NCBI GenBank assembly: GCA_018343915.1
Contig: JABRWF010000008.1
Coordinates: 3,224,001 to 3,288,000, forward strand
DNA length: 64,000 nucleotides
Direction: 5' to 3'
From: Agroathelia rolfsii
Lineage: Eukaryota > Basidiomycota > Agaricomycetes > Amylocorticiales > Amylocorticiaceae
The translations under genes and the position numbers were made by a program. The notes beneath the pieces are model-generated. The model did no database searches. It was not told the DNA's origin and worked only from the letters and a program-made list of their open reading frames with translations. Positions 48,540 to 59,853 of this stretch are shown in pieces; positions within the stretch are counted from its first letter, which is position 1, and each line of letters starts with the position of its first letter.

Positions 48540-50497
48540 TCATCGAGTATGCACATGCAAGAACCAGCTCCCATCTTCGTACTGCATCGTCGTCGCACCG
48601 ATCCATTTCCGCATATTCAGTGCGCTGAGGACATCGATACGCCTGAACCCTTGCAAGCGCTCATATTCGGGCAAGTTGGGCGTTTTTTCAAGACGGGATC
48701 GGAAGCCAATCAGGAGATCCTCGTCATCGAGCTCGAATCCCTCTTTGACGAATGCATAGTCCTCACTTGAGAGTTGTTGCTGGAAGAACATATATATATC
48801 GTCGAGTAAATCTCCAACAGTCACGTATCCGGATCCTCCTTTGGCCTTGACGTTCAGCCAGCCAAAATGGTTTGCAAAGACCGGATGCGCGTGGTAGACG
48901 CATACAGTGGAAGACGTGGGCTGCGAGACAGGCTCTTTCATGATGTCTTTTGCTGGCATGTAGAGACCTCGGGGTGTAAGGACCTTGGCACCGAGTCGGG
49001 GTGGCTCGGCCAGATCCCAGACGAGACGCGCACCATCGGTGGTGGGGTTTCCGAGTGCAGGATTCAAGAATGCGAAGCGGGGGTCGGGAAGTGATGGGAG
49101 TTGGATATTTGATGGTGCACCAGTCATGGTAATCGTACCAGAAGGCTGATGCATTGGTGTAATAAGGGGAAGAGGGGCGCCAGGACGGCTCATAGCAGAT
49201 GAGCTCACCGCCGGCGTGGCAGCATACATCTGAGGCAAGGGGGCTGTCTGAGGTGATGGATGATGAGAGCTAGATCCTGCCCTGGGCGCCGTCGGGTTGG
49301 GAGTGAGAATTATACTCGGCGGTACGAATGGCGATGGTTCACGATTTGAGCCTGGAGAGTTACACGGTGACGGTGGGATTAATACACCTTGAACTAACCG
49401 TGGTGCGGCACGTTCCTCTTCGCGAGATGCGACGATGTGTGAAGGGATGACCCACTCTTGGTTCGTCGGACGGTGTGGAGTACAATGAGCAGAAGAAGGT
49501 GGGGGAATAGCAATACTTTGAAAGATTGTTGGATAATACATTGCCATAGGATGGATCCCTGTTGGCTGCATCGGCTGCCTTGCCCAAGGGGGTGGGATAG
49601 GAACCCCAGGAGCGGCCCATTGGATGGAATCGGGCCGAGGTACCTGAGGAATATCTTCAAGCCCTGGATTGTTAGGATCATGGTACGGCCCCATGTAGCC
49701 AATGTATTGTCTGATGTCATCTCTTGTATGCGCGAATGAGAAAGAGGGTTGTGATGCATGCCCTTGAGGATGTTCTTGAGTAGGTTCCAATGGAGTCGGA
49801 ATGTTTGGAGCAGCAGACGAAGTTTGAGAAGGTTGAGTTTGTTCGGGTTCGGTAGGACGAGGGCGTCGTAATATGGAACGTAAAGGTCTTGCCTCTCTAT
49901 TATGGGTATATGGGCCGTAAGCCTGACGGTGCGATTCTGTCACTGGTACATTATGCTGGCTGGATTGGATTGGCGTAGTCAAGGCTGGCGCGTTGACAGG
50001 TACCGGAGGTAGCTCTTGCTCATCTATTACTGTTATCAGTGAATGGATCAATTACATTTTATGCTCATCAAAATACCTTCTGAGTCTTCATCGTCCTGAT
50101 CAGACTCTATAGGCTCCGGATATGCAGAAGGATGTGGAGTTACGGGATACGGCTGACGACTCGGACTGCCAATAGGCAGCGTTACTTGAGGATTTTGTGG
50201 GCTTCGTGAAATACTTCGATTCCTAAGGCCGCAAGCTGGGATACGCCCAGCTGGAGGGTCATTGGTTTCGTAGACGATCCGGCCATTTTCAAGCCTCCAA
50301 ACAACCTGGACAGGATCCCACTGCGGTAAGTGAGCGAGAGGAGCGCCAACTTGAGGAGACGCGCTGCTTCGACTGTTGGGGCGTTGATGATGTTCTGGAA
50401 ACAGGGGGTGCGCAGGAGGCCCAGGATGGACAGGTTGCGGAACAGAAATATTACTGCTGGGCGAGCCTTGATTGGGATATCTAGCATCCTGAGACAT
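48540..50497 (-). CDS. DUF6699-like protein with long disordered N-terminus
   Basis: The first exon starts MSQDARYPNQGSPSSN at 50497, and an intron near 50055-50025 joins it to DEQELPPVPVNAP. About 450 residues are rich in Pro, Ser, Gln and His. The folded C-terminal part begins near 49100 with DPRFAFLNPALGNPTT and ARLVWDLAEPPRLGAKVLT and continues HPVFANHFGWLNVKAKGG, YVTVGDLLDDIYMFFQQQL, GFRSRLEKTPNLPEYERLQG, FRRIDVLSALNMRKWIGA. The LNP-x-L, WDL, DLLDDIY and RID-V-L spacing fits the DUF6699 domain common in Agaricomycetes. Function unknown. An upstream in-frame start at 50620 is not ruled out. Confidence 0.8.
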
Positions 50498-51743
50498 GAT
50501 ACAAGAGCGAACGAGTTTGCAGAGCTTCTGAATTTTGGGCGACGTATAATATATATGGCTTGAATGTCGAAAAGTTGTGGCGAATAGGACGGTCTCCAGG
50601 GCAATAAGACAATAAAGCACTGACGCTGGCAGGATAAGAAGCTTTGTTACTTATAATATGTCATAGAATACAACAATAAGCCTTGTGTGTCGTCAGGAAG
50701 GCCAGGAACAATGGATGACAACAATCGATTGCTCGATATGATAGTGCGCCTTGAAATTAATCAACTGCAATCGACGCGATGATCAATATATGCTGAGTGC
50801 TGGAAATTTGCAGATCAAGGATCGGATATGCTGTGTCAAACTTACAGGCAATAAAAGCTATCTTAAGGACAGAAGAAGACCAAAGACAAGGGCTCAATGG
50901 CGTGGGTGAGCAACCAGACTAAGGTAAACAAGGACTGCTGAAAGTGGTGGGTCCAAGTTGGTCCTACTGTCACATAGCCTGTGACATAGCCTGTCACACT
51001 GTTACATCTGATTGGCTCAGGCTGGAGCCGCCACTGCCGCTCCGAGTCAGCGCTCAGCGTTCATGCTCGGAAATTCCTAACAACTTGAACCTTAACTTAA
51101 ATATGCTTGTTTTTGAGCCGAAGCTTTCCGTCTAATAGTGGCCTAATCATATAATAATATGTCTTATGAAACTTGCTTATATTCTAGCGCAAAGACTTCG
51201 CTATGGTTGCTAGGTCCTCCGAGTCGACGACGAAACACTGGCACGGTCGGGATCTGCAAACCAGACTCTCAGCTACGCAGCGTCGCGGCGGACTCAGGGC
51301 AATCTCAGAAGAATACACAACCGATACTTGTTACTTGTGCCTCAGGCTCTCGTGTCTATTCTATCCGCTTTTTACGCACCTTACTAGCTCAAATGTACAA
51401 TCCGCGCACTTAGTCACCGACATTTTGATATCCCACAGCATCAAACTTGTCGCTCTCCTTGAGCGATTACGGCTTCCTGCGCGAGAAGTAAGCAGCATGA
51501 TTAACTATTTTCGCAGGGTCTCGAATATCTGCTCATAGAATTAGACGAACATAGATTTGATTTTGAGCAAAATATACAACAGAGCAGAACTAACAAACTT
51601 CACATCTGAAACGATGATATTCGAAAAAGAAGTTTCAGAAATCTTCCGTACATCATGATGTGATGTGTCCGAAATAAAGCAAAAAAGGGGGTATCAAGGA
51701 CTATTTTGGACATTATTGAATCGTGCTTCTTGGAAGTTTTACT
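50498..51743. other. Intergenic stretch without supported genes
   Basis: About 1.25 kb. The frames at 51159-51538 show no domain. A short direct repeat (catagcctgtgacatagcctgt) occurs at about 50975-50996. The part nearest 51743 is 3' DNA of the secreted repeat gene. Confidence 0.4.
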
Positions 51744-52595
51744 TTAAAATGTGTCTTTACGAACGCGACGACCCGACCAGGAACCGCTCTGACTAGAGTG
51801 GCTAGACTGGTGAGAAGAGCTGTGAGAGTCGGAGTAGCTGGAAGAGCTGGAGTGCTGGTTGTTTGATCCCGAATCCTCCTCTTCGGCTGCCTCCTCGCAA
51901 ACACTGCATGACTGTCCAGAATTGTCAGATCCGTTACTGCCGGACTGACTATCCTCAGATTGGGCAGAGTCGCTTGAGTAGCCGGACTCGCTGCTTGAGT
52001 CTTGACCGGATCCGTATCCATCCGACCCAGCAAGGCAGCAAGACTCTGATTCAGTCCAGGCGTGTCCGTTCCCGCATGCAGGGGCCGAGCTTGAGATCTG
52101 GATTGAAGGGAGACAGCATTCCTTTTCTGAAGTTATATATCAGCTAACACATTCATGATAAGTATAAACAGATTTATGCCCTTACCATCGCTCCAATACC
52201 ATGTATCGGAAGTTGGGCAAGACTTTCCGGACCTACTCATATCATCAAGACATATCTAGCCCTGCTCTATCTGACCGTACTTACGGTGGTTCCATATGGC
52301 TGATAAATCCACTGACAAGGCAGCATTCCTTCCAAGAATACCAGAATTCATCGCTACCACAAGAGTTTCCGCCGAGACCACCACCGATACCAAAGGCGGC
52401 TCCAGCACTGAGACCAGCTCCAACGCCAAGATCTGCATCCCCATCGGCACAACCCTCAGCGCCAGCGTCGAGGTGGGCGCTCGCGTCAAAGCCTGCTCCA
52501 AGACCGATGCCTGGCAAGAACCAAGCTGAAGCACTCTTAGCAACAACTGCAAGGATCAATGCAGTGCCTGAGACACGAGAAAAGTTGGCGATCAT
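51744..52595 (-). CDS. Secreted protein with three W...CCL cysteine repeats and Ser-rich tail
   Basis: Exons (complement) 52595-52285, 52232-52186 and 52126-51744 sum to 741 bp, 246 residues; both introns are GT-AG and keep the frame. A signal peptide spans about residues 1-24 (ending AKSASA), followed by a Gly/Ala/Asp-rich segment. Then come three related units: CGSDEFWYSWKECCL, CPTSDTWYWSDEKECCL and CGNGHAWTESESCCL, each a cysteine, a tryptophan and a CCL triplet. A Ser/Asp/Gln/His-rich tail follows, with a lone CSVC and a basic end GRRVRKDTF. The first intron lies between units 1 and 2, the second inside unit 2. I do not recognise the family. Cysteine pairing and secretion suggest a wall or surface protein or an effector-like role. 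Unspliced frames are short, so automatic callers may miss it. Confidence 0.7.
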
Positions 52596-53315
52596 TGTGG
52601 GAATTATTGAAAGAGAGTAATTGCAATGTAGAAGGAGAGTGAAATGACTGGGATGTAGGTGGTCGGAAAAGGTTGTAAAAGGAGGATGTGTTGTGCAGTA
52701 ATGGCCTTCAAAAGATCGCTTTTATACGACGAAGGTGCCAATGAATCACGCAACAGGAGTATCTTTCTTCGCGACGGCTGCTTTCATTCAGATCGGCTAC
52801 AGTTCAGGTGGTATACATTTGCTTGCAGGGATTATATTATACTTGTCACACTCTTTAGGAAGCGGAAAGACGTTTAATTTTCAGTCCAGACTTGAGTGAT
52901 AAAGGATATTCAGTATTCAGCGTATTTAATTAGCAAAGCCTGAATAAATTGGGCCTTAGGCCTTATGAATTAAATGACATATTGTCGATGCATTTCAGCA
53001 ACCACTAAAGCATTGAATTGACATTTATATTTAATAGCTTGTCCATCCATGACATACGTAACATCCGTTAATGATTCAACTCTTTGGCAACCATGACATG
53101 CATCGCGATTCATGTAAAACGAGTTCAAGTACATGTATATAAGTAACATACAAGATGAATACAAAAAGTACAAGATTAAAAGAGCCTAGATTCTAAACAG
53201 ACGTAACAGATTTAGATAAGAGAAGATGGTTCAATTCTCAAATGTAAGAAGTACTTCGTGTAGTCGCCTTTATTCATCCGATGGAGTAGGTAGTAGGGCG
53301 TTAGCTGGACTACCA
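52596..53315. other. Intergenic region
   Basis: Contains the promoter of the secreted repeat gene and the 3' end of the first BTB gene. AT-rich from 52880 to 53220. No further gene supported. Confidence 0.45.
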
Positions 53316-54562
53316 TTAGTGGATTCTTTTGATTGGTTTTTTCCTCAGTGTCTCGGGCTTTTGAGGACCTGTAATACTACTGATAGTGGCCTCGGGTGCA
53401 CCGACGACATCTGTCTTTGCACTAGGAGTAGGCTTTGTATCGCTGGCAGGAGGCCAGAAGATCTCTTTTACAACAGACAAGGCCTGATCACGTTGCTGCG
53501 ATTTGGCCCCCTGTAAAAGCAATAATCAGAAGACGTTATGAAACGAATCAAGGCTGATTAAAGGTGATACCCACGAGCGGATCTTTGCTGATTACTGCGG
53601 CAGCAACCCCGGAAAGCTGAGTACTGGGCTCTGTTGATGCAGAGGGATTCTTCGTCGTGGTTTCTTCATGCCTTACTTGTAAATACTTCTCTCTAGCCTC
53701 CGTGAGCTTTGCAAATATCTCCCACCCAAGAAGCTGTCCCTCCTCTGCGGTGATCGCTTTCTGGCGCCAGCACAACTCTGCGTATGCGGGTGCAAGCCAC
53801 TCCTGTACGTCGAATTCCAGGGCAAGGTTGATAATGGCAACCGTGTCCCTTGTGCCTTTTCTTTCAGAGATCGCCCTAGCAGCGAAATCGCGAACCCTGC
53901 GCATCCTGAAACGTGATGAAATGGCCAACAGGGCCACACAAGCTTCCCAAGAGGGGTTATAATTATTGAACATCCTAGATAATCGACTAAAAAATTAAAA
54001 CAAGAAGCTGAATAACTGTAGGCTTACCCGTTATAAAAGAAATCTACAAGACTCTCAAATTGGAATGCCGTCGCATCTGTAGGGGACAGAACTACGGCAT
54101 CATAGATTTGGTCACGAGGAAATGAGCAGACTTGTTTGAATATGTCTGATTCTCTAACTAGGAAAATGGCATGAATATGGAACAGCTGGTCGTCAACCTG
54201 TCATGTGCATCCCATAGGCCGAGTTATAGAAATTAATGTGTGAAGTGAACTTTCTGAGAGTGATGAATCACCAAAAATTTGAGCATTCCGACGTCAAAGT
54301 AAAAGTCTGAGTGGAATAATGCTGCATGGACACTGGTGTCATAGCTGTTTAGAGACGCAGTGGTTGATATCGGCGTCCTTATTGGCGGAAGAGGTTCTGG
54401 GTTTTCGTCGTAATCGATTAACTCTTCAACACCGTCGACAGGGGTCACACGATGACTAAGTAGGGGCGCAGAAGAGGCTAAGGGCTTAGGTGAAGAGAAA
54501 GAGGTCAACATATCCGAAGTTCGACCAGAGGTTACCGAGTGAAAAACGGGGGGAATCGACAT
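53316..54562 (-). CDS. BTB/POZ domain protein 1
   Basis: Starts MSIPPVFHSVTSGRTSD at 54562; a Ser/Pro-rich head leads to SDFYFDVGMLKFLV, then across an intron to DDQLFHIHAIFLVRESDIF and AVVLSPTDATAFQFESLVDF-FYN, a BTB fold. The C-terminal helices read SWEACVALLAISSRFRMRRV and LALEFDVQEWLAPAYAEL with LLGWEIFAKLTEAREKY. A short exon after an intron at about 53513-53567 ends KKPIKRIH. This is the BTB layout greatly expanded in Agaricomycetes, where partners are mostly unknown. It is followed in tandem by a relative at 55566-56743. Confidence 0.8.
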
Positions 54563-55565
54563 GGTGTAAGAGACGGGGGCGTTTGAGCACTATGCCTGGA
54601 CTACTTATACAACCCCATGATCCAGAATTCATGCCACTGGTGGATACAGGCGTGGATGAGTCGATCTGAGCTTGTCTGACAATGGCCAGGCTGAGCTTAA
54701 TCCAATTTTCTGAAACCTCGTTACTAAGCGTGTGAATAGGCATTCCTCTTTCGATGCATCACAGAATCTTTTCCACATGCGTGGTGGAGTAAATGTATGA
54801 GCCTCAGCGTATAATCTAGCACTCTCGGGTCAAGATTGAGGCGAAAATGCGCAGAAACACTATTGGTAAGGTGTCGGATAATATAGTAACTCGGAAAGCG
54901 TCAAATCAATCAAAGCATCTCAGATTATACCATCAAGATGTGCCTGAAAATCTCTCAAGGAATATTACTCTGCGAGCTAAGCTGAGGGCATGTTTTATTT
55001 GAATTATAGATCGAGTTGAATGTATTATGGCAAGCTCGTATGTTCAGAGAGAGGTCAAAGAAGATGACGACCGGTTTCAGAGGTATACTCAAACCCAAGT
55101 AGGACTCGTGCTAGTGCGCTGCATTGTCCCTGACTCATTGGATACTAATGCACGAGGACAGACATCTATTTTAGGGAGGCTATGTTACCGAGCTTGAAGG
55201 AGGAGGATATATGACTATGCGGACCGCGGCGGTTACTAACTTGAAGATAGCTACTTGAAGAAAGCCTTTTTTTCACCCAGTTTAGCTCGGCAGACTCGGG
55301 CCGAGTCAGACCGTTTGCTGCGACCGTATTAGTAATACGGGGATTTTAAGTTAGCAACAAATCGCAATCACAAATCCATGATTAATAGGAGAGTCCTATC
55401 ATTCGCATTGTCAGTAGTTCCAAGTTGACAATCAAGATAAAATCAAAAGAACATAACAGGTGCGATGGTGCTATTAGCAGTGTCATATTATAATGGGTCG
55501 TGATATGTTGTATTTGGACACTACAGCCGAGGATAGACAGATGTGAGTAGGGAAAGCTCCAGCGA
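54563..55565. other. Intergenic region between the BTB genes
   Basis: About 1 kb containing the promoter of BTB gene 1. No supported coding segment. Confidence 0.45.
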
Positions 55566-56743
55566 TTATTTTTTTGAGGAGCTCTTAGATGATGAACTCC
55601 CAAAAATTCCTGTGCCAAAGGTAGATGTAGAAGTCGAGGGCGTGGTAGACGAAGAGCTGGATGAAGTGATGGTAGAGGATGAGGTGCTGAATGTAGGAGT
55701 ACCTTGACCAAATGAAGAGGAAAAGGCTGAGCCGAAAGAGGTGGATGCAGTAGACGGAGGAGGAATGTGATTGGTGAAAGGGGTAAGCTGGGCTGGGAAA
55801 CCTAAGGAATTGGAGACTTTCTCTTTCCCATCTGCTGATGCCGTCGGAGAGGGTTTAATTCCTAGCAGCGCACCATCCTGCGAACTCACGGAGATCATCT
55901 AGGTTCACTTTCAAAAGTAAGGCTGATTATTTTAGTGGAAAGCAAAATGAATAAGCACCTTCTTTTCAGCCCTTTCGAGCAAATCACGAAGTCTCTTCTC
56001 TCGTGCGCCCATAATCTCAACGTACGTGTCCGACCCAAGCAAATTGGCTTCATCAAGTGTAAGTGGCTTGTCACGTTCCGTGAGAACCGCTCTTGCCGAT
56101 GCAAGCCACTCCCCTACATTGTGTTTCTTCGCCAGTATAATCTTCTGTATAGGATCGGTGATGCCTCCAGCAATTTCAATGTCCTCAATCGCGCGCGCCC
56201 TAACCCGTGTCATTTGGAAGTCGTCATGAGATGCTATACTCAGCAAGTCAATAGACTCATCAAGCGTTGGTTTTTCGTCGTTGCGCATGCTGTCAGAATA
56301 TTTGGCACATAAAACAGCGGGGCGAGATACAACAGCGGTAAGTACTCACCCGTAATAAAAGTATTTCACCAAACTCTCAAATTCACGCACTGTGACACCG
56401 GGGACTGGGATGGCCTGGCTGCCAGGATCTCGTTCACGCGACGTAATAAAGGAGGGTGTGTCTGATTCTCTCGTAAGGAAATGACTATGAATTCGGAAGA
56501 GCTGATCTTCAACCTGGTATCGTTTTTTTTTCTAACATTAGCATTGAAGCCCAAAAGAGAGGTGCTTCATCGTACAAGGAAGATTTCCATATTATCCTGG
56601 AAATAATAACGGCGGTTGTATGATACAGTAGAGGCTTGCGTTGATGACGGCATTGTACCATTGTGGCCTTCTATCCCATCCACAAAACTAGTGGGAAGAG
56701 TGTAGCCGGATGATTTGTACGTCGAGGTAGGGGTTGCCGACAT
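55566..56743 (-). CDS. BTB/POZ domain protein 2 with FG-dipeptide tail
   Basis: Starts MSATPTSTYKSSGYTLP at 56743. The BTB part is spliced as YYFQDNMEIFL-VEDQLFRIHSHFLTRESD, VREFESLVKYFYYG, IDLLSIASHDDFQMTRVRAR and LAKKHNVGEWLASARAVLTE with LLGSDTYVEIMGAREKRL, parallel to BTB gene 1, so the two are tandem duplicates that have diverged. The last exon is unlike its neighbour: about 110 residues of Ser/Thr with FGSAFSSSFGQG, STFGTGIFGSS and a lysine end. This resembles FG-repeat sequence of nucleoporins, though only five FG units are present. Function unknown. Confidence 0.78.
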
Positions 56744-57355
56744 ATTGGTACAGCAAGGATCGCAAAGTCGTTATCGTTATGGAGTAACAAGTAGAGTTTG
56801 TTAGTGGTCTCAGGGATGTTCAAATACGTATTCAACCCCTTTCAGCCACTTGGACTACGAACAAAGTCTTTCAGCCACCTTGCATCAAATTTAGCAACAA
56901 TGCAACTAGCCGTGGCATTTTTTTGGCACTTGCAACAAGAATCTGTATCATTGTGATGCTCAGTCCACACGTAATTGGGAAACAGAATTGCTACTTATGA
57001 TGACCAAAAATAAAAAGCCAAATTCAAGGGATGGTCTATGGATTGTCAAGATGATGAAATTCTACTATTGAGATGAGTCGGAGTAATGCGGCGTTGATGC
57101 AAGTGGGACGTGCGCTCTTGGGTTCAGGGATGTACTACTAGTAGATGGGCGAATCAGGGTTTTGACGATAGCTTGTTGTTTTCGTACTTCCAAATCAACA
57201 ACTGATGAACTCAAACTGTAAGGTCATGTACCGAGACTTAAAAGGAGCTGCTTCTGTCACGTGGCATTTATTTATATTGTAGTGCTAAGTGATTAGTCTG
57301 CCTCCGCTCTTCACCGCTGACATTCTTTTCATTACCACTAGTGTCACTTGTCACG
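56744..57355. other. Divergent intergenic region
   Basis: 612 bp between the BTB 2 and seven-helix starts. A TCACGTGGC box lies near 57257-57265 close to the membrane protein start. Nothing else seen. Confidence 0.4.
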
Positions 57356-58837
57356 ATGGCCCTCTCCTTGGATGTAGCCACCCTCATCTCTATCTGCACG
57401 GAGTCTGTACTTTATGGTATTCCCTCGTTGCTACAATTTTCTCACAGAACCTTGAGCTCATGAGTCAAACCACCGTCTTTATTACCAGGGATTTATGTGG
57501 TATTCTTCTCGGCTTGCCTATATGTCCTAGTACAGAAACGTAAAAAAGGCCAGGGACATAATCAGCTTCTCCTCGTGGTCTCTGTTGTGATGTTTATGCT
57601 AGCCACTATGGTAGGTCACAATTGAGCAAATGACAATAGCACTTCAAACTACACTACAATCACGCATACTCATGTAGTCACAATTATAGCACATTGTTTC
57701 TGATTTGATTCGTGTCCTGAAAGCTTTTATATCTCATCAAGGTTCAACTACTAAATACCTGGAGGCAATTAATATAGATCCTTATCTCATAAAAACTTTG
57801 GCATATCAACTGCAGACCATTATTGGCGATGGCTTCATGGTTCGTCTTGTATCAGCGTCCTAGTCTCAGCATATCATTCATTCACTAATTTCGCTGTAAC
57901 CAGCTATATCGTTTGTTTTGGATTTGGCATGGAGACAAGCGTGTGACGATACCCATCTTTGTTTGTTTCATGACCAGCGTTGGTACGCTGTGCACATTCG
58001 TTTTCTTAACCCCTCCTCTTCGCCAATATCTGATGTTGAGCCTCCATTAGGGATCGCCGTTGCCGTTTTTGTGCTTTTTGCTATCGCACCATCTTCAGAG
58101 GTTGTTTTTATGGCCAAGCTGCAGCACATCATAACGTCGTTCTTCGCTTTGACCCTTTTCATTAACCTTAGTTGCACATGTGCGTACCAAGACTCATCAT
58201 AATCCCTGAATTTATTTTTTGGCTGAACCTTACTCTAGTGCTGATAGCTGGTCGCATTTGGTGGGTCAATAAGGCAATCATAGAGCACGCCTCCACGTCA
58301 ATCAAGGCCAGAACAATAATGCCTGCTGCAGCTCTGATTATCGAGTCTGGTGCAATTTACTCGGTCATGCTTATCCTCCTATTGGCAACATACGTACGTT
58401 CAAGCTATGCACAATATTTCTTCCTAGACGCAGTACGTTGCGCTTGCTCTATAGCCTTGATTGCTCAATATTTTGAACGCTGTCATCGTCTTCACCATCG
58501 TCTCGACAGGCTTGTCATGTCATTGTCAGTCATCTCAGTGATATCTTTGACCCATTCTGCGAAGAGTTGACGCTAAAGCCCTCGCTATCAGGGAATCGTG
58601 TTTTCGATGATCATCGTCCGCATCGGTCTAGGTCTCGGCTTGAACCAGGCTGAAACAGAGGCCGTAACGGTATCGACTTTACTCGTTGCGCCTCGCGTCG
58701 GGAGATCGACGATGCTACAATCAAGTATCCTGCCGGATAACCTGTCCACGCACGCAGAATCCTATCCAATACCGACCCTAAAGGTCAAAGTGACTCAAGA
58801 AACTCGAACATTTCGGCCAACGGTGGAAGAAAGTTAA
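57356..58837 (+). CDS. Seven-helix integral membrane protein of an Agaricomycete family
   Basis: Unspliced frames appear broken; splicing gives one frame: MALSLDVATLISICTESVLY-G, IYVVFFSACLYVLVQKRKKG, LLLVVSVVMFMLATM, HIVSDLIRVLKAFIS, LAYQLQTIIGDGFM-LYRLFW, IWHGDKRVTIPIFVCFMTSV, GIAVAVFVLFAIAPSS, HIITSFFALTLFINLSCT, LLIAGRIWWVNKAI, PAAALIIESGAIYSVMLILL, YFFLDA-ACHVI-GIVFSMIIVRIGLGLGLNQ. The ESxLYG opening, the DGF-LYRxFWIW helix, the R-WW loop and the closing VRIGLG helix are marks of a common seven-helix family in mushrooms, of unknown ligand. The cytoplasmic tail is short and ends RPTVEES. About seven exons. The N-terminal ATG lies directly before the first helix. Confidence 0.76.
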
Positions 58838-59853
58838 CATCGATGGGGAAACCGCTTGGTCTCGAGTCTGGTCGCCAAGAATTTTTGCCGGTAGCATGGT
58901 TGGGGAGTAGGGACGCTGTGGAGCTTGCTGGCCCAGGCTTTTTCTTTTTCTTTTTTTTCCTCGGCTATTTTTGCCACGTTCTACGATTTGGACTTGGATA
59001 TATGTGCTTGGGTCGCCGTTTGTGATATGCCCAACTATCAGGGCTCCAGCATCCCCTAGCTATTTAAGAGGCACCGGTAGACAGCGCCTAACGAATGCGC
59101 TATCTATGCCGCCAGACTCACTCCAAGGATGAGATACTAGAAGATTGGGTAAGGCAAAGTCATACGGATCCGGTGGCGGTCAAGTCGGATGCGGTGTTCC
59201 TAGTTGTGTGTAATTACATAGGAGTTAGGAAGTTGTCGAAATTTCGTTTGTAAATATATGTAATATAGCGTAGCTCATGATATACTCGAGTATGCGGTGA
59301 ACTCTTCATTCGTACCACCTGAGGTACACCCTGTATATACTGTCACGACAATCATAATATTCTGGCCTGTCACTATACTAGCAAATAAATGAATAAACTT
59401 TCATGGTGATTAATATAACCAATGAGTGCTACTAATATACGTACAAACAGCCCTGTGTATGTGATATCATCCAAAACGAAAAATGAAAAATCATGAAAAT
59501 CGTCCAACAACAGCAATAACAACTCCCAGCGTTCTAAACACGGTCACTGGTACTTCAGCCCCAACACGGATTAAGCGTTCTATTAGTCTAGTCCACAAGT
59601 CTAAATCATCCAGAGGTCAAGCTCAAGTCTCATATGGCTGAAGAAGACAAGAGTATCCGGTTCAGGTCAGAAGAAAAGCGCCAAAAGCAGTGAAACAAAA
59701 AACGACGACGACGACAGCGACAACGATGATAACTGCGGCAATGACCACAGTAAATATGAGAGAACAACGTGCAACGGCGGCAGATACACAGCACGATTCG
59801 AGGCCGGAAAGCATAGCTAGGTTTCAACCGAGCATCATGCACGAGTATTCTAT
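58838..59853. other. Convergent intergenic region
   Basis: About 1 kb between two 3' ends. No coding segment is supported; the frame 59630-59890 is biased by short repeats (cgacgacgacgac near 59700). Confidence 0.45.

Noticed and set aside
57356..58837. Reading the seven-helix gene as a degraded copy with several stops
   Set aside because: Every break coincides with GT-AG signals, and splicing yields all expected helices.
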